From Amycolatopsis sp. EV170708-02-1 (GTDB lineage Bacteria > Actinomycetota > Actinomycetes > Mycobacteriales > Pseudonocardiaceae): 64,000 nt of DNA. Location of the stretch: NCBI RefSeq assembly GCF_022479115.1, contig NZ_CP092497.1:9362001-9426000 (forward strand), read 5' to 3'. The notes below the pieces were generated by a model that saw only the letters and a program-made list of their open reading frames with translations, searched no databases and was not told where the DNA came from. Of this stretch, positions 33,484 to 41,312 are shown piece after piece (position 1 is the first letter of the stretch; every line of letters begins with the position of its first letter). The position numbers were made by a program, and so were the translations under genes.

Positions 33484-34305
33484 ATGGGAATCGAACTCGG
33501 CAGGATCGGCATCTGGCAGCACGAATCCGTCTTCACCCCGGAGATCGCCCGTGAGCTGGAGCAGCTCGGCTACGGCGCGATCTGGCTCGGTGGCTCACCG
33601 GACGGCGACCTCGTGAAGGCGGAGGAGCTGCTCGACGCGACGAAGACGATCAAGGTCGCCACCGGCATCGTCAACATCTGGAAGGACGACGCGGCCACGG
33701 TCGCCGAGTCGTACAAGCGCATCGAAGCGAAGCACCCTGGCCGCTTCCTGCTCGGGATCGGTGCCGGGCACCGCGAGCACACCGCCGAATTCAAGAAGCC
33801 GTACGCGGCGCTGGTCGAGTACCTCGACGCCCTCGACGCCGCCGGGGTGCCCGTCGAAGGCCGCGTTCTCGCCGCTCTCGGCCCGAAGGTGATCAAACTC
33901 GCAGGAGACCGCACAGCGGGAGCCCACCCGTACCTGATGACGCCCGAACACACCCGTCAGGCACGCGAGATCCTCGGCGACGGACCGCTGCTCGCGCCCG
34001 AGCAGAAGGTCGTCCTCGAAGCCGATCCGGCGAAGGCCCGCGAGATCGGGCGGCCGAGCGTCAAGTTCTACCTCGGCCTCGTCAACTACACGAACTCCCT
34101 GCGGAAACTCGGTTTCACCGACGAAGACCTGGCAGGCGAGGGCAGCGACAAGCTGATCGACGCGCTGGCGGTCCACGGCGACGCCGAAACCGTCGCCCGC
34201 GGCGTCACCGCGCATATCGAAGCCGGGGCGGACCACGTCAACATCCAGGTACTGAACCAAGACCCCCTGCCGGTCTACCGGGCGCTCGCCGCGATCCTCC
34301 TCTGA
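33484..34305 (+). CDS. LLM-class F420-dependent oxidoreductase
   Basis: A 273-residue luciferase-like TIM-barrel enzyme. IGIWQHESVFTPEIARELEQ, IWLGGSPDGDL, ATGIVNIW, FLLGIGAGHRE and the C-terminal AGADHVNIQVL match the short F420-type subfamily common in actinobacteria. ATG 33484 is preferred over TTG 33472. The substrate is unknown. It is followed, 83 bases on, by fba. Confidence 0.88.
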   Translation: MGIELGRIGIWQHESVFTPEIARELEQLGYGAIWLGGSPDGDLVKAEELLDATKTIKVATGIVNIWKDDAATVAESYKRIEAKHPGRFLLGIGAGHREHTAEFKKPYAALVEYLDALDAAGVPVEGRVLAALGPKVIKLAGDRTAGAHPYLMTPEHTRQAREILGDGPLLAPEQKVVLEADPAKAREIGRPSVKFYLGLVNYTNSLRKLGFTDEDLAGEGSDKLIDALAVHGDAETVARGVTAHIEAGADHVNIQVLNQDPLPVYRALAAILL

Positions 34306-34319
34306 CGCGACGGCTGTAG

Positions 34320-34360
34320 GCACCTCCCGGCCGACCTCGTACGATGCGGCCGAGAGGTGC
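34320..34360. promoter_or_regulatory. Hairpin or dyad upstream of fba
   Basis: GCACCTC (34320-34326) with GAGGTGC (34354-34360) and CGGCCG with CGGCCG form a near-perfect stem around ACCTCGTACGATG, which contains the -10-like hexamer TACGAT. It ends 28 bases before the fba start. It may be an operator overlapping the promoter or a leader hairpin. Confidence 0.55.
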
Positions 34361-34388
34361 ACCAGCCTGCTTCGAGGAGGAGTAAACG

Positions 34389-35417
34389 ATGCCCATCGCC
34401 ACCCCCGAGGTCTACGCGGAGATGCTCGACCGGGCGAAGGCGAACGAATTCGCCTACCCGGCCATCAACGTGACCTCGTCGGAGACCCTGAACGCCGCCA
34501 TCCGCGGGTTCGCCGAGGCGGAGAGCGACGGGATCATCCAGTTCTCCACCGGCGGCGCGGAGTTCGCGTCCGGCCAGAAGGTCAAGGACATGGTGACCGG
34601 TTCGGTCGCGCTCGCCGAGTTCGCCCAGGTCGTCGCCGCCAAGTACGACGTGAACGTCGCGCTGCACACCGACCACTGCCCGAAGGACAAGCTCGACGGC
34701 TTCGTCCGCCCGCTGATCGAGATCTCGGCCGAGCGGGTCAAGAACGGCCAGCACCCGCTGTTCCAGAGCCACATGTGGGACGGCTCCGCGATCGACCTCG
34801 ACGAGAACCTCGAGATCGCGCAGGAGCTGCTCGCCAAGGCCGCGGCCGCGAACATCATCCTCGAGGTCGAGATCGGCGTCGTCGGCGGCGAGGAAGACGG
34901 CGTCGAAGCCGAGATCAACGAGAAGCTGTACACCGCCGAGGGCGACTTCCTGAAGACGATCGACGCGCTCGGCTCCGGCGAGAACGGCCGCTACCTGCTG
35001 GCCGCGACCTTCGGCAACGTGCACGGCGTGTACAAGCCCGGCAACGTGAAGCTGCGCCCGGACGTGCTCAAGGGCGGCCAGGAGGCGGCGGCGAAGAAGC
35101 TCGGCCTCCCGGCGGGTTCGAAGCCGTTCGAGCTGGTCTTCCACGGTGGTTCCGGCTCGCTGCCGGAGGAGATCCGCGAGGCGGTGTCGTACGGCGTCGT
35201 GAAGATGAACGTCGACACCGACACGCAGTACGCCTTCACCCGGCCCATCGCGGACCACTTCTTCAAGAACTACGACGGCGTCCTGAAGATCGACGGCGAG
35301 GTCGGCAACAAGAAGGTCTACGACCCGCGTAGCTACCTGAAGGCCGCCGAGGCCGGCATGGCCGCGCGCATCGTCGAGGCCGCTCAGTCGCTGGGCTCCG
35401 CCGGCAAGAAGCTCTGA
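34389..35417 (+). CDS. fba: Class II fructose-bisphosphate aldolase
   Basis: A 342-residue zinc aldolase of glycolysis and gluconeogenesis, cleaving fructose-1,6-bisphosphate to DHAP and glyceraldehyde-3-P. The zinc and catalytic motif is LHTDHCPKDK (~91-100). Further motifs are EVEIGVVGGEEDG, FGNVHGVYKPGNVKL with a zinc His, and FHGGSGS for phosphate binding. GAGGAGG precedes ATG 34389. Long and well conserved. The gene is monocistronic, bounded by strong hairpins downstream. Confidence 0.97.
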   Translation: MPIATPEVYAEMLDRAKANEFAYPAINVTSSETLNAAIRGFAEAESDGIIQFSTGGAEFASGQKVKDMVTGSVALAEFAQVVAAKYDVNVALHTDHCPKDKLDGFVRPLIEISAERVKNGQHPLFQSHMWDGSAIDLDENLEIAQELLAKAAAANIILEVEIGVVGGEEDGVEAEINEKLYTAEGDFLKTIDALGSGENGRYLLAATFGNVHGVYKPGNVKLRPDVLKGGQEAAAKKLGLPAGSKPFELVFHGGSGSLPEEIREAVSYGVVKMNVDTDTQYAFTRPIADHFFKNYDGVLKIDGEVGNKKVYDPRSYLKAAEAGMAARIVEAAQSLGSAGKKL

Positions 35418-35487
35418 CCAGTAGTCCTCTAGATGTGTACTCGGAGTCTCGGGCCGGGTGCGTGCGCGGCGCTTCGAGCCGGGTGGT

Positions 35488-35530
35488 GAAGGGAGCTTTC
35501 GCCGCATGACATGCGGCGAAAGTCCCCTTC
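35488..35530. repeat. Hairpin after fba (TGAAGG family)
   Basis: The 20-bp arms GAAGGGAGCTTTCGCCGCAT and its complement (two mismatches) flank a 3-base loop. It lies 70 bases after the fba stop. Between this and the next hairpin (35531-35640) no gene or motif was seen. Confidence 0.78.
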
Positions 35531-35640
35531 GGCCCGTCCGCCGGAACGCAAAGCCCAAGCGCTGCGTCACGCTCGACCAAGTTCAGCGTTCTGCCGGTCG
35601 AGGTTCCGTGAAACGTCGGCCCGGCTCTCCGGCCAGCCGA

Positions 35641-35695
35641 CTACGTGAAGGCCCCCTTCACTGCGCTAGACGCAGTGAAGGGGGCCTTCACGTAG
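35641..35695. terminator. Perfect 25-bp hairpin between convergent genes (TGAAGG family)
   Basis: Arms 35641-35665 and 35671-35695 are perfectly complementary with loop CTAGA. It ends eight bases before the stop of the minus-strand membrane protein. There is no T run; probably a bidirectional terminator. Confidence 0.85.
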
Positions 35696-35703
35696 TTACA
35701 GCC

Positions 35704-36930
35704 TTAGGCGGCCGGGAGTGTCGTCTTCTCGCGGCGCTTCTCCAGCCACGAGTTCACCGCTCGCGTCCCCGGCCCGGCGGCCGCCCACAGCACGCCGACC
35801 CCGGCCAGGCAGACCGCGGCCGTCCAGTACGCCACCGGCGGTGCCGACTCGGTCTGCGCGTCGCCGAGGATCCACGGCCGGAACTGCGACTGCACCCACA
35901 GCATCCCGTAGCCGAACGCGGTCACCAGCAGCGCGCCCGCGCCCGCGGTCAGCATCGGGTGCCCCCGGCCGATGCGGAACGCCAGGTCGACCGCGAGCCC
36001 GACGGCCAGCAGGTAGAACGGCACGACCGACACCGGGAAGCCCATCCCGAGCAGCAGCGGCCACATCACCAGCCGGTACGCGAGGTACCCGGCGGCGACC
36101 GTCGTGCCCGCCCAGCGGAAGCCGGTGGTGTGCCGCGCCAGCGCGAAGATCAGCGCCATCACGCCGATACCCCACAGCGGGTACACCCAGTCGTCGATCG
36201 GCATCGTGAAGTACTCGACGGCCACCCGGTCGACCGGATGCCCGATCTGGTTGGCGGCGAAGTTCAGCAGCTCGGGCTCGGCCTCGGGCGTGCCGCGCTC
36301 CCAGGCGCGCAGGCCGAGGATGCCGTACTCCTGCTGACCGTTCGGGAAGAACGTGTTCTCCAGGAAGAACGCCCACAGTCCGATCAGGACACCGGTGCGC
36401 AGGCGGCCGGGTTTGGCGTACTTGAGCCAGCCCATGATCACGCCGGCCTGCATGATGCCCGTTCCGATGTAGAGCATCATGTGCGACGGGCTCCACGCGG
36501 TCAGGTCGAGACCGTTGACGCGGTGGTTGATGACGTCCAGCGGCGCGGCGATGAGGAACACCACGAGCCCGATCTGCATCAGCCGCAGCGAACGCCGGTC
36601 GGCACCCATGCCGGTGTAGCTGTGGATCGCCACCAGCACCATGATGATCACCGTGCCGACGGTGTTGATCAGGTGCGGCGGGGCGAGGTCGTCGCGCAGC
36701 CACATGAAATGCCACGACATGTCCCAGGACGAGCCCACCAGTTTGAAGGCGAACGCGGCCAGCCACATCGAGTAGCAGAAGTTCAGCACCCAGTCCGGCG
36801 TCGCCTGTCCCGGCGCGCCGCGGTGCCAATGGAGCTTGAAGAACAGCCTCGTCTTCGCGATCGGGCTGCGGGGGATGACACCCGGCGAAAGGTCCCCGGT
36901 CACTTCTGTCGCCTTTGTCATGCGGGCCAT
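35704..36930 (-). CDS. Polytopic membrane protein of unknown function
   Basis: A 408-residue protein with about ten hydrophobic helices (for example TVIIMVLVAIHSY, GVMALIFALA, FYLLAVGLAVDLAF). Conserved-looking polar residues sit in the first half: SSWDMSWHFMW, NTVGT and HMMLYIGTGIMQ, with several His that could bind a metal or heme. I do not recognise a named family. Possible starts are 36930 and ATG 36921. Nearby: convergent with fba through a perfect hairpin, divergent from a very small ORF. Confidence 0.75.
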   Translation of the reverse strand: MARMTKATEVTGDLSPGVIPRSPIAKTRLFFKLHWHRGAPGQATPDWVLNFCYSMWLAAFAFKLVGSSWDMSWHFMWLRDDLAPPHLINTVGTVIIMVLVAIHSYTGMGADRRSLRLMQIGLVVFLIAAPLDVINHRVNGLDLTAWSPSHMMLYIGTGIMQAGVIMGWLKYAKPGRLRTGVLIGLWAFFLENTFFPNGQQEYGILGLRAWERGTPEAEPELLNFAANQIGHPVDRVAVEYFTMPIDDWVYPLWGIGVMALIFALARHTTGFRWAGTTVAAGYLAYRLVMWPLLLGMGFPVSVVPFYLLAVGLAVDLAFRIGRGHPMLTAGAGALLVTAFGYGMLWVQSQFRPWILGDAQTESAPPVAYWTAAVCLAGVGVLWAAAGPGTRAVNSWLEKRREKTTLPAA

Positions 36931-37039
36931 CTTCCCTGCTCCAGATCACGGGATGGGCATTTGGGGTCGAAAATCGGGGTTCACCCGTAGGGGTGGTGGA
37001 TTTGCGATCGGCGTGCGAAGCAGGGCAAGGTGTGCCGCC

Positions 37040-37126
37040 ATGATGCCGAAACGACTCGTCGCGGCGGTCCTCGTCGCCGCTCTGGTGCTGGCCGGTGGGG
37101 GCATTCTCGGGAGCCTGTTCTTCTAG
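37040..37126 (+). CDS. Possible 28-residue single-helix membrane peptide
   Basis: ATG 37040 with AAGG about ten bases upstream encodes a 28-residue peptide: MMPKR, then one hydrophobic helix LVAAVLVAALVLAGGGILGS, then LFF. It has the charge pattern of a membrane miniprotein, and the stop is 18 bases before the DUF3151 start. It could equally be chance coding in GC-rich DNA. No family known. Confidence 0.35.
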   Translation: MMPKRLVAAVLVAALVLAGGGILGSLFF

Positions 37127-37144
37127 TCACACGCGGTCGGCACA

Positions 37145-37561
37145 ATGGCCCGTATGACGAACCTCCTCGGCCCCCAGCCGACGCATCTCCCCGAGCACAC
37201 CGCCGCGCAGGCCGCGCTGGACGCAGGGACCGATCCGGCCGCCGTCGCCGCCGAGCACCCCGACTACAGCGAGGCGTGGGCCGCCCTCGCCGAGAAGGCG
37301 CTCGACGCGGGCGAGACCGTCGCCGCGTACGCGTACGCCCGCACCGGTTACCACCGCGGCCTCGACCAGCTTCGCCGCGCGGGCTGGAAGGGACACGGGC
37401 CGGTGCCGTGGTCGCACCGCCCGAACCAGGGTTTCCTGCGTTCCCTCGCCGTCCTCGGCAAGGCCGCCGGCAAGATCGGCGAGACCGAGGAGTACGACCG
37501 CTGCAAGACCTTCCTCGCCGACTCGGACCCCGCCGCCGCGGAAGCCACCGGCCTCAAGTGA
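37145..37561 (+). CDS. DUF3151 family protein
   Basis: A 138-residue soluble, helical protein. The core with EHPDYSEAWAALAEKALDAG, AYAYARTGYHRGLDQLRRAGW and GHGPVPWSHRPNQGFLR is characteristic of DUF3151, an actinobacterial family of unknown function usually found near fba (Rv0360c in mycobacteria, as I recall). The repeated helices resemble a TPR-like fold. The start may be 37145 or 37154. Confidence 0.85.
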   Translation: MARMTNLLGPQPTHLPEHTAAQAALDAGTDPAAVAAEHPDYSEAWAALAEKALDAGETVAAYAYARTGYHRGLDQLRRAGWKGHGPVPWSHRPNQGFLRSLAVLGKAAGKIGETEEYDRCKTFLADSDPAAAEATGLK

Positions 37562-37562
37562 C

Positions 37563-37608
37563 CTCGTGAGTGGTGAGGACGGTTAGAACCGTCCTCACCA
37601 CTCACGAG
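37563..37608. terminator. Perfect 22-bp hairpin (TGAGTGG family)
   Basis: Arms 37563-37584 and 37587-37608 pair perfectly around loop AG, starting two bases after the DUF3151 stop. Compared with the copy at 23930 the arms differ by a paired A/T to G/C exchange. Confidence 0.85.
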
Positions 37609-37624
37609 ACTCGACCGGCGATGT

Positions 37625-37860
37625 CACGTGACCGACCGGACGACACGCGTGATCCGGCGGACGACACGCGTGATCCGGCGGACGACACGCGTGGCTGGAG
37701 GAACGACACGACCGCGGCCGGGTTCCGCCGGGAGCCGTCTGTCTGATCACGTGTGTCGTCCATCCAGACACGCGCGTCGTCCGGTCAGTCACGCGAGCCC
37801 GCCGCTCGTGCAGGTACCTAAGCCACCCTTGGCTCTAACCGTCCTTACCACTCACGAGCC
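37625..37860. repeat. 21-bp tandem array, inverted relatives and a half hairpin
   Basis: Three units of the type GGACGACACGCGTGATCCGGC run in tandem (about 37637-37700). They are followed after ~45 bases by inverted relatives (TGATCACGTGTGTCGTCCAT, GACACGCGCGTCGTCCGGTC). The right arm of a TGAGTGG hairpin (37837-37858) then abuts the lipase stop, but its left arm is degenerate. This 236-bp stretch has no credible gene. Confidence 0.8.
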
Positions 37861-39087
37861 CTAGAACAGGCCGCAGTTCCCCACGGCAGGCAGCCCCGCG
37901 AAGCGTCCCTCAAGCCAGGCGAAAGCCTCCGGGAACGCCCGGATCGCCCCGCCGACGTGCGTCGGAACCAGCGAAGTCGAGAACTGCACCTTCGCGCCCT
38001 TTGCGCACCACGAGCGCGCCATGGTCCGCCCCTGCGCGTAGGGGACGATGTCGTCGAGGGCACTGTGGACGACCAGCGTCGGCGCGCCCGGCTTGCGCGC
38101 ACCGATGAGCTGCTCACCGACTCGCGTCTTGTACGGCTCTTCGCCGAGGTACGCGGTCAGCGGCCTGCCGTCCTTGGTCAGGTCCTTCGACTGGGTGAAC
38201 GCGTGCGCGAAGATCGCGTCTCCGGTGCACTCCTGCTTGACCTTCTCGAACGCTTCGGCGCCCTTCGCGTTCAGCAGCGACGGGATGTTCAGCTCCGGGT
38301 ACGCCGCGTCCATGCTGACCAGCGTGAATCCGAGGAACCCGAAGGCGTAGTGCCCGTCGATGTTCTTGCCGACCTCGGCCAGATCGGCCGGGACAGCGCC
38401 CGCGTACGAGCCCTTCAGCTTGAGCTCGGGCGCGTACGACGGCTGGAGTTCGGCGGCCGACGCCGACGCGCCGCCGCCCTGCGAGTAGCCCGCGGTCGCG
38501 ACCGGGCCGTTGTCCGGCAGGTTCGCTTCGGGCAGGCGCTGCGCCGCGCGGATCGAGTCGAGGACGGCGTTGCCCTCGGCGACGCGGTTGACGTACGTGT
38601 GGACGCCGGGAGTGCCGAGGCCTTCGTAGTCGGTGACGACGACGCCGTAGCCGCGAAGCAGCAGCCCGGCGATGAAGGGACCTTCGTACTCCATGCCCGC
38701 CGCGAGGGCTTTCGACGGCGCGCACTGGTCGCCGACGCCCTGCGTCCCGGCCGCGTAGCCGATGACCGGCCGTTCGCCCGCGCCGGTCCACGCCTTCTTC
38801 GGGGTGAGCACGGTGCCGGTCACGGCGTTGGCCCGGCCGTGGGTGTCGGTGCTGCGGTACATGATGCGCTGGACGTCCGCGTCGGCCTTGATGAGTTTCA
38901 CGGGATCGACGTAGAAGGTGGACGGCTCGTGCCGGATGATGTCGCCGGGAGCACCCGCGGGCAGTGGCGACGGGGGATCGTAGAAGGACGGGGCGGCGCC
39001 GGCCTGTGGTGCCCCGAAGGTCAGCAGGGCCGCGATGGTGGCCGCTGAGACGGCGGCGGGCACACCGCGCCGGGATCCTGGACGCAT
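37861..39087 (-). CDS. Secreted lipase (LIP family)
   Basis: A 408-residue alpha/beta-hydrolase with an N-terminal signal peptide (Arg-rich start, hydrophobic AAVSAATIAALLTF, cleavage near AGA). The nucleophile elbow is GYSQGGG (~195), the acid region SALDDIVPY and the likely catalytic His in VPTHVGG near the C-terminus, matching secretory lipases of the LIP (PF03583) family. ATG 39087 has GAGGAG. It is divergent from a TetR gene with a perfect dyad between them, so it is probably repressed by that regulator. Confidence 0.9.
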   Translation of the reverse strand: MRPGSRRGVPAAVSAATIAALLTFGAPQAGAAPSFYDPPSPLPAGAPGDIIRHEPSTFYVDPVKLIKADADVQRIMYRSTDTHGRANAVTGTVLTPKKAWTGAGERPVIGYAAGTQGVGDQCAPSKALAAGMEYEGPFIAGLLLRGYGVVVTDYEGLGTPGVHTYVNRVAEGNAVLDSIRAAQRLPEANLPDNGPVATAGYSQGGGASASAAELQPSYAPELKLKGSYAGAVPADLAEVGKNIDGHYAFGFLGFTLVSMDAAYPELNIPSLLNAKGAEAFEKVKQECTGDAIFAHAFTQSKDLTKDGRPLTAYLGEEPYKTRVGEQLIGARKPGAPTLVVHSALDDIVPYAQGRTMARSWCAKGAKVQFSTSLVPTHVGGAIRAFPEAFAWLEGRFAGLPAVGNCGLF

Positions 39088-39112
39088 GCTTGCTCCTCGT
39101 TGAGCACAAACA

Positions 39113-39134
39113 TTTTCGACAGACGTGTCGAAAA
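39113..39134. promoter_or_regulatory. TetR-type operator between lipase and tetR
   Basis: TTTTCGACA-GACG-TGTCGAAAA is a perfect 9+9 dyad located 25 bases from each divergent start codon. Confidence 0.8.
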
Positions 39135-39158
39135 AGAGAGTCAGTGAGGTGGCGCACA

Positions 39159-39803
39159 ATGTCAAGCCCGTCGCCGCGAGGGAGACCCCGCAAACTCCCG
39201 ATCGGCGAGCAACGCGCACGGGTGCTGGGTTCGGCGGCAGGCGTCTTCGCGGTGCACGGCGCGCAGGCCGCGACGATCGAGCAGATCGCCCGGCGCGCGG
39301 GCGTGTCCCGCCAGGCCGTCTACGAGCAGTTCGGCGATCGCACGACGTTGTTCGCTCAGGTCGTCGCGGATATCGAGGAACGCGCCTTCGAGGCGATCGG
39401 CGCGCCCGCCCTCGACCTCTCGCAGCCCGAGCTCCGGTCCTGGGCCCGCGCCAACTACGCCAACATGTTCGCCTTCGTCGCGGCGAATCCCGACGCGTTC
39501 CCCGTCTTGCGTGAAGCGGAGCGCATGGGCGACCCCGCCCTCACCCGGCTCCGGGAACGGCTGGCGGCCGTCTACACCGAGGCGAGCCGTCAGCGCTGGG
39601 CACGCCACGGCGTCGACTCCGGCCGCGCGGACAAGGCGCTGGTCACGCTGTTCTTCGCGATGACCGAGGCACTCGTCCAGGCGAGCTGGGACGGTGAGCC
39701 GCCCGACGCGGACGCGCTCATCGACCTGCTCACCGAATTCACCGTCGGCGGCGTCGTCCGGCTCCGGACCGCGGCCGCCGACGTGATGGAAAGACTGCGT
39801 TAG
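39159..39803 (+). CDS. TetR-family regulator
   Basis: A 214-residue TetR regulator. A short basic arm (GRPRKLP) precedes the HTH ATIEQIARRAGVSRQAVYEQ (~37-56). The C-terminal ligand domain contains WARANYANMFAFVAANPDAF. ATG 39159 is chosen after GAGGTGG; longer frames upstream are antisense to the lipase. It probably controls the divergent lipase, with a fatty acid or lipid ligand by inference. Its stop overlaps the convergent diguanylate cyclase gene by four bases. Confidence 0.9.
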   Translation: MSSPSPRGRPRKLPIGEQRARVLGSAAGVFAVHGAQAATIEQIARRAGVSRQAVYEQFGDRTTLFAQVVADIEERAFEAIGAPALDLSQPELRSWARANYANMFAFVAANPDAFPVLREAERMGDPALTRLRERLAAVYTEASRQRWARHGVDSGRADKALVTLFFAMTEALVQASWDGEPPDADALIDLLTEFTVGGVVRLRTAAADVMERLR

Positions 39804-41134
39804 GCCGCGACGGCCTCCAAAGCGACTTCGGCGACCGCCGCCAGATCCGGTGACGAGACCACCCGGTTGCGGCCGTTGCGTTTCGCCGCGTAGACCGACG
39901 CGTCCGCCGAGGCCATGACCTCGTCGATCGTGCGGCCGTCGAGCGGGAACGTCGCGACGCCGACCGACGCCGTCCGCTGCTCGATGACCACGGCGTTGCC
40001 CTCGTTGTCCTGGGTTTTGATGACCATTTCGCTGATCCGCTGCCGGATCCGCTCGGCGACCGCGACGGACTCCTGCTTCGAAGACGCGGTCAGGAGCACG
40101 ACGAACTCCTCACCGCCGAAGCGGCCGGCGAGGTCCTGCGCGCGGGTTTCGGCCTTGACCAGCGCCGCGACGCCCTTGAGCACGTCGTCGCCCGCCAGGT
40201 GGCCGTAGGTGTCGTTGATGCTCTTGAAGTGGTCGAGGTCGATCATCAGCGCGCCGAACTGGCCGTTCTCGCGCTCGGCGCGGGCGACCTCGCGGACGGC
40301 GCCCTGCTGCCAGGTCGTGGCGTTGAGCAGCTGGGTCTTCTGGTCGGTGGTGGCGAGCTCTTCCAGCTGCTTGATCAGCACCGAACGTTGCAGCAGGTAC
40401 AGCGGCAGGAAGACGAGCAGCACCAGCACCGGCTGATGCGGCAGGACGGCGAGCACGAGCGCGCCGATGCAGACCGTCGAGGCTTCGAGGATGTTGTCGT
40501 CCCAAGAGCCGAGGAGCGTCTGGACGGTCGCCTTCTTGGGTGCCGCGAAGTACAGGCCGGTGCCGGTGAAGACGGCGTTCATCAGGAAGAAGGCGAGGCT
40601 CGCGGCGCAGATCGACGTCACCGACGCCGTGTCGGCGCCGACGAGCTGCACAGTCGCCCAGGCGGCGAACGCGGTCAGCGTCATCGATGTGGCGTTCGCC
40701 ACAGTTCGGTGGGGGTTGACCGTGCGAAGGCCCGCCCAGCTGCGGTATCCGAGGTGAAGATAGATCACGGTTACGAGAAGCGCGGTCAATTGCGGCGGGA
40801 GCAGGATCGCGCCCGGCAGCACCCAGACCGAGGTCATGTTGATATGCGGGGTCACGCTCATACTGCGGCGCTGGCGCTCGATCCGGCGGGTCGCCTCGGT
40901 GTGCGCGATGGCGAGCCCGGCGAGCAGGAAACACAGCAGGACCTGCGAAGACGTGATGGCGATGGATGCGGCGAAGACCCCCGTCAGTGCCAGCATCGTC
41001 GCGACGGACAGCCCGGTGTAGGCGATCCAGTGCTTAGGCCTCTTCCACAGCTCCCACGCGCCTACCGTGAGAGCCGAACGATGTCCAGCGCGTTCCTCCG
41101 ATGTGATCATCTTTCCCCCTGACTCTTGCGTCAT
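39800..41134 (-). CDS. Membrane-bound diguanylate cyclase (GGDEF)
   Basis: A 444-residue protein. The N-terminal ~245 residues hold about six to seven hydrophobic helices without a recognisable sensor family. The C-terminal ~170 residues are a GGDEF domain: MIDLDHFKSINDTYGHLAGD (metal Asp and substrate loop) and RFGGEEF as the active-site motif. RAQD lies five residues before GGEEF, an intact inhibitory I-site. It makes cyclic di-GMP from two GTP and should be feedback inhibited. No EAL domain is present. 41135-41312 beyond it holds nothing recognised. Confidence 0.92.
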   Translation of the reverse strand: MTQESGGKMITSEERAGHRSALTVGAWELWKRPKHWIAYTGLSVATMLALTGVFAASIAITSSQVLLCFLLAGLAIAHTEATRRIERQRRSMSVTPHINMTSVWVLPGAILLPPQLTALLVTVIYLHLGYRSWAGLRTVNPHRTVANATSMTLTAFAAWATVQLVGADTASVTSICAASLAFFLMNAVFTGTGLYFAAPKKATVQTLLGSWDDNILEASTVCIGALVLAVLPHQPVLVLLVFLPLYLLQRSVLIKQLEELATTDQKTQLLNATTWQQGAVREVARAERENGQFGALMIDLDHFKSINDTYGHLAGDDVLKGVAALVKAETRAQDLAGRFGGEEFVVLLTASSKQESVAVAERIRQRISEMVIKTQDNEGNAVVIEQRTASVGVATFPLDGRTIDEVMASADASVYAAKRNGRNRVVSSPDLAAVAEVALEAVAA

Positions 41135-41312
41135 TCTCCGAAACCCCCTACTTACGGACAGCTTCTACCGACTTGCGGGCTGTCGACAAGCTCCCTAGGT
41201 GTGTACTTTTCTCTGAGAGGTCGAGGGAAAGGTGCCAGCGATGGCCGGTAGGGATCAGTGAACTGGGGCGCGCGCCAGACGTCCGCGCGATCGGGCCGGC
41301 GCGTGGAACACC

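Noticed and set aside
37625..37860. Short ORFs across the repeat array, such as 37628-37864
   Set aside because: Their protein is the translated 21-bp unit (RTTRVIR repeated), which is expected from any frame of the array.
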